Part shown: in pieces, positions 6,682 to 15,661 of the stretch
Layout: each line of letters begins with the position of its first letter
Numbering within the stretch: the first letter of the stretch is position 1
Assembly (NCBI GenBank): GCA_964609825.1
Contig: CAZSSH010000004.1
Location: 1 to 64,000, forward strand
From: CAZSSH01 sp964609825
GTDB lineage: Bacteria; Verrucomicrobiota; Lentisphaeria; Victivallales; Victivallaceae
Length of the DNA stretch: 64,000 bases
Direction: 5' to 3'
Program-made: the position numbers and the translations under genes
Notes under the pieces: model-generated
What the model was told of the DNA's origin: nothing
The model's database searches: none
Seen by the model: only the letters and a program-made list of their open reading frames with translations

Positions 6682-8663
6682 TTTTTATCCTCCTTGACAA
6701 AACCGTCGTCGCTTTGATTGACCCGCTCTTTGGTGAGATCGCGGATCAGCTGGATGGCATCGCGGATGCCGCCGATGCCGATCCACAAGGTGCAGACCGT
6801 GCCGAGCAAAATCGATACTACAATCAGTTTCCACCACCAGAACTCCGCCCAAAAATCGGTGGTAAGATAACTCGTAAACACCCCGATGGCGGTCAAAATC
6901 AAAAAGACGGCCCACCAGCCGAGCGACCAAGTCGCCGTGGCATAGGCGATGAAACGGTCAAATTTGGTGAATTCCGGATTGATGCCGATCAGTTTGGCAA
7001 AGGTGAATTTTTCTTTGGGGGCAGCCGTTTCGTCACGTTTTTGGCGGTTGAGTAGTTTGTCCATATCATGAATTTTGCGCGGGCCCAAAAGCGAGACCAA
7101 AATGTAACTCGACGCCGAGCAGACCATGGTGATAAAGTAGATGTATTGACCGTTGACCGGAAACGTTTTGCTGTTGTCTGCGAGCCACTGCGAATCCGGA
7201 AAAAGTTGGAGCAGCGCGGGGATGCAACAGCTGCTCCAAGTCTGCTGCAGCACAATCCCGCCGACGCCGATGGTGGTCCCGACGATCATCGCCGTCCAGG
7301 CGCCGTAAGTGGTGCCGCGCTTCCAGTACAGCCCGCCGATGATCACCGATCCGGCGCCCCCCAAATAAATCGCCCCGGTGAGCGCAAAATACATGTAGAT
7401 TTGCTCTTTGAGCTGAAAAAACAAGCTGAAGAAAAAGCCGAAGAGCGCTACCCCGATGATCGCGCAGCGCAAGATCAGCATGTGCTGTTTGGGCTCAAAG
7501 GGCTTTTTGCGGAGCGGCATCACCACGTCCTGAATAAAAATGGTTCCCCAGGCATGGACATAAGTGTCGTCGCAGCTGATGGCGCAAGCAAGCACGATCA
7601 CGGCGAACAACCCCAAGACTCCGGGCGGCAAAATCTGGGTGAGAAACAAGGGCACCGTCATTTGGGTGCGCAGCGCCGGGTCGCTGATTTCGGAAAGTTT
7701 CGCCTGAATCGGCGCGGCGGCTTCGGAGAAACTTGCCAGATGCAGCACCGCATAAGCTGCGAGCGGGATCATGATCATGCACATACTTGACGCAAAGGTC
7801 CGCCAAGTGCCGATAATCCCGGCCATCACCGCTTCGTGCGGAGTGCGGGCGGCGGCGTTGTACCCAGAGTTTCCCTGCCAGGCGCGGACGCCGTAAATCC
7901 CGCCCAAAAGACCGATCAAAAAGTACCAGATATTGAAATTTTCCGCCTGCGAGGTCTCAAACGGGTTGATCATCGATTGGTTGACCGGCGCGATTTTGAT
8001 CCCGGCAATGAGGTCGCTCCATTGAAACTGCCAGAGGATGAAAAACATCACCGCCAAAAAGATGGTCATCAGCAAAATTCCCTGAAAAAAGTCGGTGAGC
8101 ATAATACTGATTTGCCCGCCGCTGCAGGCGATAAAAACGGCGATGCTGAGGTAAAAAAGCATGACCAACGGATAGGTTTGGAGCGTGAGATCACCCAACA
8201 AAAATTGCTGCGGCAAGCCGAAAAAGTAGATGATGAATTTGGCGGTGATCGCCGGGAAAATCCCGTAGTTGAGTATCCCCGATATCCAGCATAATGAGCC
8301 GGCAAAAAAGCGGAATTTGCGGCTGTAACGCATTTCAAAAAATTGGGCGAGCGTCAAGGCCTTGGTTTCGCGGTAGCGGTAAACCACAAACCCGGTCAGT
8401 GCCAGAAACAATCCCAAGGGCATGCTCATCATCGTCCACCACTGCGCCGGCAGCCCGTTGATGTAAGTCATCTCCCAGATCGCCACCAGCGTGATTGCGC
8501 CGCCAAAACCGCTCGACACGGTCAGCAGATAGCGCCCGGCCAGACGGTTGGCTGCCAAAAAGTCCGCGACGCTTTTGTTGTATCTTTTGGCGAAAAGAGT
8601 GATGGCGATCAAGGCGGAGAGGACGATTGCTACCATCAGCCAATCAATCAAATGCAAATTCAT
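6678..8663 (-). CDS. Sodium:solute symporter (SSS/SLC5 family)
   Basis: A 661-aa polytopic membrane protein with about 13-14 hydrophobic segments. SVADFLAANRLAGRYLLTVS near the N-terminus is the typical SSS opening, and the segment ISCDDTYVHAWGTIFIQDVV is the usual conserved region before the later helices. The C-terminal extension (about 530-661), with two extra helices, is longer than in core transporters such as PutP. It should import a sugar, uronate or similar solute with Na+. It is the first gene of a two-gene operon with the CBM9-like lipoprotein. GGAGA lies upstream of ATG 8663. Confidence 0.85.
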   Translation of the reverse strand: MNLHLIDWLMVAIVLSALIAITLFAKRYNKSVADFLAANRLAGRYLLTVSSGFGGAITLVAIWEMTYINGLPAQWWTMMSMPLGLFLALTGFVVYRYRETKALTLAQFFEMRYSRKFRFFAGSLCWISGILNYGIFPAITAKFIIYFFGLPQQFLLGDLTLQTYPLVMLFYLSIAVFIACSGGQISIMLTDFFQGILLMTIFLAVMFFILWQFQWSDLIAGIKIAPVNQSMINPFETSQAENFNIWYFLIGLLGGIYGVRAWQGNSGYNAAARTPHEAVMAGIIGTWRTFASSMCMIMIPLAAYAVLHLASFSEAAAPIQAKLSEISDPALRTQMTVPLFLTQILPPGVLGLFAVIVLACAISCDDTYVHAWGTIFIQDVVMPLRKKPFEPKQHMLILRCAIIGVALFGFFFSLFFQLKEQIYMYFALTGAIYLGGAGSVIIGGLYWKRGTTYGAWTAMIVGTTIGVGGIVLQQTWSSCCIPALLQLFPDSQWLADNSKTFPVNGQYIYFITMVCSASSYILVSLLGPRKIHDMDKLLNRQKRDETAAPKEKFTFAKLIGINPEFTKFDRFIAYATATWSLGWWAVFLILTAIGVFTSYLTTDFWAEFWWWKLIVVSILLGTVCTLWIGIGGIRDAIQLIRDLTKERVNQSDDGFVKEDKK

Positions 8664-8804
8664 GGTTGTCTCCGGAAAAAGGTGAAATTGTTATTGGACT
8701 TTTGCCGTCAACCGGTCGCGCAGTTTTATCGGCCCTTTTATAACATAAATCAACCGGGGAGAAATTGGTATGGACTTCCCGTTATATTGTATGCATTATT
8801 TTGC

Positions 8805-8847
8805 AAAAAGCCGTGCCGGACGGTCAAACAGCCAGTCCGGCACGGCA
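8805..8847 (-). terminator. Terminator of the alpha-galactosidase gene
   Basis: GCCGTGCCGGAC (8810-8821) pairs perfectly over 12 bp with GTCCGGCACGGC (8835-8846). Read on the minus strand the hairpin is followed by TTTTT (8809-8805). Confidence 0.85.
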
Positions 8848-8851
8848 AAAT

Positions 8852-10726
8852 TTAGCGGAGCGAAATCACTTTGCAGCTGTGGGCAGGCACCTCAATGGCG
8901 AATTTGCCCTGCTTGATGCCGTAATCCTCGCCGGTGATGAAATTTTTGACCGCAAAGGCCTGACTGCCGATTTTATTGAGATCGACTTCGATTTTGCGCG
9001 ATTTTTCGTCAAAGTTAAAGACGCCGACCACCTTGTCGCCGGTTTCGCGCTTGACCGCGTACCAGACTGCGGGATACTCGTGCTCCATAAAGTCCAGCGG
9101 CCGGGTCTTAAAGACATCGGTTTTTTGGAGCAGCAATTGCGAATACTTGGCGCGCTCGGGGGTGAGCGAGGCAAAGCGGTCGGACAAGAGCATCATCCCG
9201 CCGGTCAGATAAATCGCATACGTCCAAAGCTCGACCTCGTTGGCGGTGAGTTTGTTGTTGTCGATCCGGGCAATGTGGGTGTCGGGGTCGGATATCCACA
9301 GCTTTTTATGCATGTAGCAGCGGTTGACAATATTGCGGCAGACGTTGGGTACGGTCGGCGACTCGCGGAATTGTCTCCCGTCCCCCTGCCAGTAGGGGGT
9401 GATGTCGGTCCCGATGCGTTCGCCGTTAACGAGCCCGACCACCGGCCCCAACGGAACGGTGCAGCCCAAAATAAAACGGTCCTGCATCCCCTTGCGGATG
9501 GCGGCCAAGCCGCGGCGCAATGCCTGCGCCCGGGTGGCTTTGCGGTCAAAGTAGCGACCGTCGTCCAAAGTACATGCCTGGACCATAAAGTCGAGCTTGA
9601 CGTACTCAAAACCGTAGGAGGCAATGGTGGTGAATAACTCAGTCAAAAATTTCTGTGCCCCGGGGTGGGTGCCGTCCAGCACGGCGGTGCGGCTGTTGTC
9701 GCGCCACTGCAAGGCCCAGACGGTTTCGCCTTTGGCATTTTTGACCATCCAGTCGGGGTGCTTTTGATAAAGATCCGAGCGCTCCTCGACCATAAAAGGA
9801 GCGACCCAGAGTCCGGGCGTAAAGCCGCTTTTTTTGACTTCGGCGGCGAGAAACTGCAAGCCGTGCGGAAATTTTTCGTTGCAGCGCAGCCAGTCGCCCA
9901 AGGCATGCTGATAGCCGTCATCGAGCTGGATGTACTCGACGGGGAACTGATCTTTGTGGTTGCGCAAAAACTCGATGTTTTCGAGCATGTCTTTTTCGGT
10001 GATTTTATCAAAATAATAGTACCAGCTGCACCACCCTGTCGGGGTGTGATCCCAACTCAAGGCATGCATGCGCTCGCCCCACAAGGTCGCAAACTCCTCC
10101 AATAGGGTATACGCGTCGCCGCCCGATAAAATCACCAGCTCCTCCGACTCCACGGTGTCGCCGGGGGCAAAGTCGATGTTGTCGCAGTTGGCAACGGCCT
10201 CAAAGCGGGAAACCCCTTGTGCCGAAAGCTCGACGATGAATTGGCCCAGCTGGTCGGCACTGCTGATGAAACCGGCCAATACCGAGCGCCCGCTTTGGGC
10301 GTCGTTGATGACGACGGTGTGTTCGGCGCAGATTTTGTTGGGCTTGGCTTCCTCGTGCTCGGCGGCGTTGGAGTGGGCAAAGCGGACATACTCCGGGTTG
10401 CAGTCAAAGTCGCACTCGTTGTAGCGGATGCTGGCCGCCGGACTGGCCATGGTCCAACCCTCTTTGTAGAGCCGGAGGTTTTTGCCGTCGATGGCGAGAG
10501 CGTCCTCATGGATGCCGGTTTGCTTAAAATGAAAGCCGCCCAGCTGAAACGTCTCTTTTGATACGTTGGTCGCCTTGGCCTTGAGCCAGACATAATTGCC
10601 GCGGTTTTCGATTTTGTGCTCAAATTGGATTTTGTCACAGCCTTTGTCGTAACATTTGCCGTTAATCTCCACCAGACACTGCAAGTCATGCAGCAGCGTT
10701 TTGCCGTTTAACACAATTTGGCTCAT
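8852..10726 (-). CDS. GH36-type alpha-galactosidase
   Basis: A 624-aa cytoplasmic enzyme with the clan GH-D layout: an N-terminal beta-sandwich (about 1-215), a TIM barrel and a C-terminal beta domain. Barrel landmarks are GWCSWYYYFDKIT, YIQLDDGYQ, GLWVAPFM, and YVKLDFM with the likely nucleophile D379. The likely acid/base Asp is in GERIGTDI (D441). The start has AGGAGAAAATCA directly before the ATG. It may hydrolyse alpha-galactosides; raffinose-type or other GH-D activities are possible. It is transcribed alone and ends in a perfect 12-bp hairpin terminator. Confidence 0.85.
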   Translation of the reverse strand: MSQIVLNGKTLLHDLQCLVEINGKCYDKGCDKIQFEHKIENRGNYVWLKAKATNVSKETFQLGGFHFKQTGIHEDALAIDGKNLRLYKEGWTMASPAASIRYNECDFDCNPEYVRFAHSNAAEHEEAKPNKICAEHTVVINDAQSGRSVLAGFISSADQLGQFIVELSAQGVSRFEAVANCDNIDFAPGDTVESEELVILSGGDAYTLLEEFATLWGERMHALSWDHTPTGWCSWYYYFDKITEKDMLENIEFLRNHKDQFPVEYIQLDDGYQHALGDWLRCNEKFPHGLQFLAAEVKKSGFTPGLWVAPFMVEERSDLYQKHPDWMVKNAKGETVWALQWRDNSRTAVLDGTHPGAQKFLTELFTTIASYGFEYVKLDFMVQACTLDDGRYFDRKATRAQALRRGLAAIRKGMQDRFILGCTVPLGPVVGLVNGERIGTDITPYWQGDGRQFRESPTVPNVCRNIVNRCYMHKKLWISDPDTHIARIDNNKLTANEVELWTYAIYLTGGMMLLSDRFASLTPERAKYSQLLLQKTDVFKTRPLDFMEHEYPAVWYAVKRETGDKVVGVFNFDEKSRKIEVDLNKIGSQAFAVKNFITGEDYGIKQGKFAIEVPAHSCKVISLR

Positions 10727-10852
10727 TGATTTTCTCCTGAGTTGTATACACTTATGCGATCAATATGCCTAAAAAATAGCATGATTTTGCCGTTTTTACA
10801 ATGCCGAAAAAGGTAAATGTTAAAAAATCCATGTGAATTACTGAAACATGCA

Positions 10853-10881
10853 TTGGTAAGCCGCCCGAAACGGGGTATATT
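10853..10881 (+). promoter_or_regulatory. Candidate promoter of the Gfo/Idh-epimerase operon
   Basis: TTGGTA (10853-10858), a 17-bp spacer, then TATATT (10876-10881). The start codon is at 10925. Confidence 0.5.
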
Positions 10882-10924
10882 AATGGCGTTGATAACAACT
10901 ATCCCAAATCAAGGAAACAAGGTT

Positions 10925-12133
10925 ATGAAACTTCTTCGTTTCGGCATCATCGGCTGCTGCGGCCGCGGCACTTTGGCCGACCACGCCCATGATCCGGCAA
11001 GCGGCGCGGCGATCGTCGCCGGGGCGGACATTTACCCCGAGCAGCGTGAAATGTTTTTGGCGCGTTACCGTCAAAAAAACGCCGAGGTCAATTTTTATAC
11101 GGATTACCGAGAAATGATTCTCAAAGAAGGTTTGGACGGGGTATTTATCACCTCTCCCGACTTTTTACACGAAGAGCAAGCCTGCTTTTGTCTCGCTCAT
11201 AAAGTCCCGGTCTATTTGGAGAAACCGCTGGCAATTTCGGTGGCGGGCTGCGATCGGATTTTGGAGACAGCGTATCAAAACCGCACCAAATTGGTGGTCG
11301 GGCACAACATGCGCTACATGGCCTTTACCCGCAAGATGAAAGAAATCATCGACGCGGGTATGATCGGCCAAGTTAAAGCCGTATGGTGCCGCCACTTTGT
11401 CAGCTACGGCGGTGACGCGTATTACCGCGACTGGCATGCCGACCGCCGTTTGAGCAACGGGCTTTTGCTGCAAAAAGGGGCGCATGATATTGACATCATC
11501 CATTGGCTTGCCGGCGGTTACACCCGGCAGGTTTGCGGGATGGGCAATTTGTCGGTGTACGACAAGTTGCCGCGCCGCGAGGCCGGTGAGGAGCGGATTA
11601 AGCAAGGGATTTCCTCGGTGTGGACCAATCAGCATTGGCCGCCCGAAAACGCCAAAGACCTTTACCCGGTGGTCGACGTCGAGGATTTGAGCATGATTAC
11701 CATGCAGTTGGATAACGGCGTTATGGCGAGCTATCAGCAGTGCCACTATACCCCCGACTCAGTGCGCAATTACACCGTCATCGGGACGCGCGGCAGGATT
11801 GAGAACTACGGCGACTACTCGCCCGACAGCCAAATCCAAGTTTGGACGCAGCGCAAGGACAAGTTTCGCCTCGAGGGCGACGCCACGTTCCGCGTTTCGG
11901 CCGATGACGGCAATCACGGCGGCGCCGATCCTTTGATCGTCAAAAGTTTCGTCGATGCCGTGCGCGGCATTTACGATGTCTGGTCCACTCCGCAGGCGGC
12001 GCGCTACAGTGTGGCGGCCGGTTGCGGCGGCACCGACTCGATCCGCTGTGGCGGCATGGTGCAGGCGGTTACACTCCTGCCGGAGCATTTGGAGAATTTT
12101 GATTTTGCGAGAGCTCAACAGGTGAAAAAATAA
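10925..12133 (+). CDS. Gfo/Idh/MocA-family oxidoreductase
   Basis: A 402-aa NAD(P)-dependent dehydrogenase. The start at 10925 (MKLLRFGIIGCCGRG) has AAGGA 10 bp upstream; the upstream in-frame ATGs lie in leader sequence overlapping the promoter. The N-terminal Rossmann fold begins FGIIGCCGRG, EKPLAIS (about 97-103) carries the conserved Lys, and GHNMRYMAFTRKMKEIIDAG and LLLQKGAHDIDIIHWLAGG are typical of the C-terminal alpha/beta domain, with GAHDIDIIHW bearing the usual catalytic His. The substrate is probably a sugar or inositol derivative. It is followed after 1 bp by the epimerase gene, so the two likely act on the same (nucleotide-)sugar pathway. Confidence 0.85.
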   Translation: MKLLRFGIIGCCGRGTLADHAHDPASGAAIVAGADIYPEQREMFLARYRQKNAEVNFYTDYREMILKEGLDGVFITSPDFLHEEQACFCLAHKVPVYLEKPLAISVAGCDRILETAYQNRTKLVVGHNMRYMAFTRKMKEIIDAGMIGQVKAVWCRHFVSYGGDAYYRDWHADRRLSNGLLLQKGAHDIDIIHWLAGGYTRQVCGMGNLSVYDKLPRREAGEERIKQGISSVWTNQHWPPENAKDLYPVVDVEDLSMITMQLDNGVMASYQQCHYTPDSVRNYTVIGTRGRIENYGDYSPDSQIQVWTQRKDKFRLEGDATFRVSADDGNHGGADPLIVKSFVDAVRGIYDVWSTPQAARYSVAAGCGGTDSIRCGGMVQAVTLLPEHLENFDFARAQQVKK

Positions 12134-12134
12134 C

Positions 12135-13046
12135 ATGAGAGTATTGATTACCGGCGGCGCCGGATTTATCGGGAGCCATCTGGCCGAGTATTGGCAGGAC
12201 AAGTCCGAGGTACGGATATTGGACAATTTCCGGAGCGGTCACCGCAAAAATTTGGACGGACTCAACGTGGAGCTCATTGAGGGCGATATCCGCGACCGGC
12301 TGACCGTGGCGGCGGCGATGGAAAACGTGGACTATGTGTTTCATCTGGCGGCGATGGTGAGTGTTCCGGAGTCGATGAGTAAAATCGTCGAGTGCATCAA
12401 CATCAACAATACCGGGATGGCGATTGTGTTGGAGGAGGCGGCCAGAGCGGGGGTAAAGAAACTTTGCTTCAGCACCAGCGCCGCCGTCTACGGCGACAAT
12501 CCGGAGGTGCCCAAGCGCGAAAGTATGATCCCGGAGCCCAAGAGCCCGTATGCGATTACCAAATTGGACGGCGAATATTACTGCAACATGTTTACTCAAA
12601 CCGGGCGCTTGCAAACCGCCTGTCTGCGGTACTTTAACGTTTTCGGGCCGCGGCAGGACCCGGCGAGCGCCTATGCGGCGGCGGTGCCGATTTTTATCGC
12701 CAAAGCGCTGGCCGGCGAACCCCTGACGATTTTCGGCGACGGCGAACAGACGCGCGATTTCATCTATGTCAAGGACATTGTGGCGGCCAACGTGTTTCTG
12801 GCGACGCACCCGGAGCTTACCGGCGTTTTTAACGTTGCCTATGGCGGCAAAATCACCATCAATGATCTCGCACAAAAAATCATCCGTTTGACCAACTCCA
12901 AGTCGGAGATCCGTCGCTTGGACGAGCGCCCCGGCGATGTCAAGCACTCGCGGGCCGCGGTCGACCGTCTGGCGGCGGCCGGGTTTCAAGCCTCACACAC
13001 TTTTGACGAGGCTTTGGCGGCGACGATTGCGTATTTTAAGAAATAA
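12135..13046 (+). CDS. NAD-dependent nucleotide-sugar epimerase/dehydratase (GalE-like)
   Basis: A 303-aa extended SDR. TGGAGFIGSHL at residue 6 is the NAD-binding glycine motif, FSTSAAVYGD holds the catalytic Ser region and YAITK is the YxxxK catalytic pair. RYFNVFGPRQDP and GDGEQTRDFIYVKD are the UDP-sugar-binding loops typical of UDP-glucose/UDP-GlcNAc 4-epimerases. It follows the oxidoreductase by 1 bp and ends with a hairpin. The exact sugar is undetermined. Confidence 0.85.
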   Translation: MRVLITGGAGFIGSHLAEYWQDKSEVRILDNFRSGHRKNLDGLNVELIEGDIRDRLTVAAAMENVDYVFHLAAMVSVPESMSKIVECININNTGMAIVLEEAARAGVKKLCFSTSAAVYGDNPEVPKRESMIPEPKSPYAITKLDGEYYCNMFTQTGRLQTACLRYFNVFGPRQDPASAYAAAVPIFIAKALAGEPLTIFGDGEQTRDFIYVKDIVAANVFLATHPELTGVFNVAYGGKITINDLAQKIIRLTNSKSEIRRLDERPGDVKHSRAAVDRLAAAGFQASHTFDEALAATIAYFKK

Positions 13047-13059
13047 GGTTTAAAATTTG

Positions 13060-13105
13060 CAGGGGTCGGGGCTGAAGCGTCAGCACCGGCCCCTAATTTT
13101 TTATC
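13060..13105 (+). terminator. Terminator after the epimerase gene
   Basis: GGGGTCGGGGCTGA pairs imperfectly with TCAGCACCGGCCCC across AGCG, followed by TAATTTTTTAT. Confidence 0.7.
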
Positions 13106-13189
13106 TGTTTTTAACTGTCCGGGGTTTGTATTTCCGATTTCGCGCGTTTATTTTATATAAATAACAAAGCGGAAGGGGGATGGCGAAGC

Positions 13190-14182
13190 ATGGACCGGGT
13201 GATTTTAATCGACGCGTATTCGCAGATTTTTCGCGCCTTTTTTGCCGTGCAGCACCTCACCAATTCGCGCGGCGAGCCGACCAACGCGTTGTATGTTTTT
13301 ACTAAATTACTCCACAAAATCGAGGAGCTTTATCCGTCGCAATACGGTGCCATGTGCTTTGATTGCGGCGATGTCGGTTTTCGGATCAAGCTTAACCCCG
13401 AGTACAAGGCCAACCGGCCGCCGATGCCGGACAATTTGCGGCGGCAGATTCCCTTGATCCGGCAAATGGCCGCCGCTTTTGGGTGGAACATTGTCGAGTG
13501 CCCGGATTATGAAGCGGATGATCTCATTGGCGGCTTTGCCCGCGCGGTGGATTCGCCGGTATTGATTTTAAGTGCCGACAAGGACTTGTCTCAGCTGATT
13601 GATGAGCGCGTAACCATGATCATCCCCGACAAGGCCGGATCGTTTTTACAGCGCGGCGTTGATGAGGTACTGGAGAAATTCGCCGTCAAACCGGAGCTGA
13701 TGGTCGATTATCTCGCCCTCTTGGGCGATGCCTCCGACAACATTCAGGGGGTCAACGGCATCGGACCCAAGGGGGCGTCCGAGCTTTTGAATACCTACGG
13801 CCCGGCGGAAAACTGGATGCACGACTTGTCCAAACTGCAGGATACCCGTTTTTACGAAAAACTCAAGGCCAATATCAAAATATTGCAGCGCAACCGCGAG
13901 CTCATTCGGCTCAAGACCGAGTTGCCGCCGCAATACCTTGACTGCGAAAAAACCTTGCACCGGCGCACCCCCGATTGGGCGGAGATTCAGCGCCTGTGTT
14001 TGGACAATGACCTTAAGACGATTGCCAAAAGTCTGCCCGGCTATCAGACCGCTGCGGCTCCGGCAACGGTTACTGGTGAGGATGATTTATTTGCCGGGTT
14101 GACCCCGGCGGCGAAACCGGTAAAACCGGCGGCGGTTGGGTCCCCGGAGATTGAAATGGTACAGGGAGAGTTGTTTTTTTGA
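13190..14182 (+). CDS. Stand-alone 5'-3' exonuclease (FEN/Pol I N-terminal type)
   Basis: A 330-aa protein equivalent to the 5' nuclease domain of DNA polymerase I, without polymerase domains. LIDAYSQIFRAFFA opens the fold. YKANRPPMP, PDYEADDLIG and LSADKDLSQL carry the metal-binding acidic residues. LLGDASDNIQGVNGIGPKGA is the helix-3-turn/HhH DNA-binding element with the last Asp pair. The C-terminal tail (about 285-330) is Ala/Pro-rich and ends in EMVQGELFF, which resembles a QxxLFF-type sliding-clamp-binding peptide (QGELFF). A role in Okazaki-fragment processing or repair is likely. A full-length Pol I could exist elsewhere in the genome. Confidence 0.85.
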   Translation: MDRVILIDAYSQIFRAFFAVQHLTNSRGEPTNALYVFTKLLHKIEELYPSQYGAMCFDCGDVGFRIKLNPEYKANRPPMPDNLRRQIPLIRQMAAAFGWNIVECPDYEADDLIGGFARAVDSPVLILSADKDLSQLIDERVTMIIPDKAGSFLQRGVDEVLEKFAVKPELMVDYLALLGDASDNIQGVNGIGPKGASELLNTYGPAENWMHDLSKLQDTRFYEKLKANIKILQRNRELIRLKTELPPQYLDCEKTLHRRTPDWAEIQRLCLDNDLKTIAKSLPGYQTAAAPATVTGEDDLFAGLTPAAKPVKPAAVGSPEIEMVQGELFF

Positions 14183-14212
14183 AATCCTAAAAACGCGCGG
14201 GAGCACAAAGTA

Positions 14213-15658
14213 ATGCAAAGATTTGTAGACTGGTTGTTTCGTTGGGGGCGCAAGTCGCTCGAGCTCTCGCTTCGTCCGGATTTCGGGGTCACTCTCGGCT
14301 GTGTATTGCTGATTGCGGTCGGGATTTTTATGCGATTTTATTTCGCCGGTGACTTTGAGTTCAAATTAGATCAATTATGGGCGGTGGCTGCGGCGCAAGC
14401 TCTCTCGAATCCCTTGACAATTGCTCATGGGATGCCGTCCTCTGTGGGGCTCAATAATTTTCCGGGATTCTTTCAGCTGCAAAGCATATTGGGGTGGTTT
14501 GGTCACTCGGTGGAGTATTTTCACTGGGTGTATGTCTCTTGGTCGATTGTGACCGTTATGGCGGTCGGACTCTTGCGCAAGCACTGGCCGTATCCGTTTT
14601 TTTCGCTGTTATATTTATGGGCGGCGACCGCTCCGGTGCTGATTTATCTCTCCGGCAACATTTGGGCGCAGTGTCTTTTGCCGTTGTTTTCGATCATTAT
14701 CCTGCGGTTGCTCGCTGACTTTTGGCAAAGTGGCAAAGGTCGGTATTTTGTCGCGGCGCTGGTTGTGACAATGTTTGCCGGGTCGGTCCACATGGCAGGC
14801 GGGTTGATTTTACCCGGCATGCTTTATTTGGGGTGGCTCCGCCGCCGTAATTTTGATTGGCGGCATTGGCTGGCCTCCGCTCTGGGATTTTTGATCATTT
14901 ACGGCTACTATCTTTTTTCATTGCTGAGCGGGATGGAGTGCGGTCTCAGGTCTTCGTCCTTCCGGTTTGACTGGATCGGCAAGGTTCATGCGCTGGTGCA
15001 GGGGTTGGCCGGAGGGGTCGGGTTTTGGTTGTTCCCGGATCGTTATCCCGATATTTTGGCGGATTACTTCAGTTTGCCGATCGGATTTTTGCTGCTCTTG
15101 GTAGCGGCGATGATTCCTTTGTGGCTGGCGGCGTTGGCGCTCCGGCGGATGTCGATTGCGCGCAAGCTGAAACGTGAAGTTCCCGCTTTGGTAAAAATTT
15201 CACTCGTGTTGACTGTAAGTACGCTCGGATGTTTGTTGCTGATTCAATGTTATTTTTATTATCTTTTGATCGTTATTATCCCGGTCGGGGTGCTGCTGGT
15301 GTATGGGAGCCGCAGCAATGTAAGCGGCAAATACGCTTTGCTGCTCTTGGCTGTGGTGCATTTGTTGCTGGTTTACACTTGTCTTCATTTTGTCAGCAGT
15401 CAAGGCGGCGATTATGAGGAGTACGGGGTCTCGTATGCGGTTTACCGCCCCGTTCTCAAAGGGTTGTCGCAAGTGCCGCATCCGGTGAAACTGCAATTGC
15501 AGGTTTTAGTCAAACCCGAATTTGCCCGCAAAATCGAGCCCGAGGTATTGTATGCTTTGTTTCAGCCTTATTTGAAGCAAAGCGAGGGGATGCCGGTCAA
15601 ACTTTATCTTGACTGTGTCGATGGCAAATTTATGCTTAAATTCGCCATCGACGAGTAA
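14213..15658 (+). CDS. Membrane glycosyltransferase, GT-C (GT39/ArnT-like)
   Basis: A 481-aa protein with about 10-11 membrane segments. The first long periplasmic loop has FEFKLDQLW (about 45-53), an acidic pair in the position of the catalytic Glu/Asp of GT-C polyprenyl-phosphate-sugar transferases. The C-terminal 80 residues are soluble. GGAGCACAAAGTA precedes the ATG at 14213, 30 bp after the exonuclease gene, so the two may be co-transcribed. It is probably a transferase from a polyprenyl-phosphate sugar to lipid or protein. No close family name is assigned. Confidence 0.6.
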   Translation: MQRFVDWLFRWGRKSLELSLRPDFGVTLGCVLLIAVGIFMRFYFAGDFEFKLDQLWAVAAAQALSNPLTIAHGMPSSVGLNNFPGFFQLQSILGWFGHSVEYFHWVYVSWSIVTVMAVGLLRKHWPYPFFSLLYLWAATAPVLIYLSGNIWAQCLLPLFSIIILRLLADFWQSGKGRYFVAALVVTMFAGSVHMAGGLILPGMLYLGWLRRRNFDWRHWLASALGFLIIYGYYLFSLLSGMECGLRSSSFRFDWIGKVHALVQGLAGGVGFWLFPDRYPDILADYFSLPIGFLLLLVAAMIPLWLAALALRRMSIARKLKREVPALVKISLVLTVSTLGCLLLIQCYFYYLLIVIIPVGVLLVYGSRSNVSGKYALLLLAVVHLLLVYTCLHFVSSQGGDYEEYGVSYAVYRPVLKGLSQVPHPVKLQLQVLVKPEFARKIEPEVLYALFQPYLKQSEGMPVKLYLDCVDGKFMLKFAIDE

Positions 15659-15661
15659 GCG

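Noticed and set aside
12069..12989. Minus-strand ORF of 306 aa opposite the epimerase
   Set aside because: The plus-strand epimerase is unambiguous.
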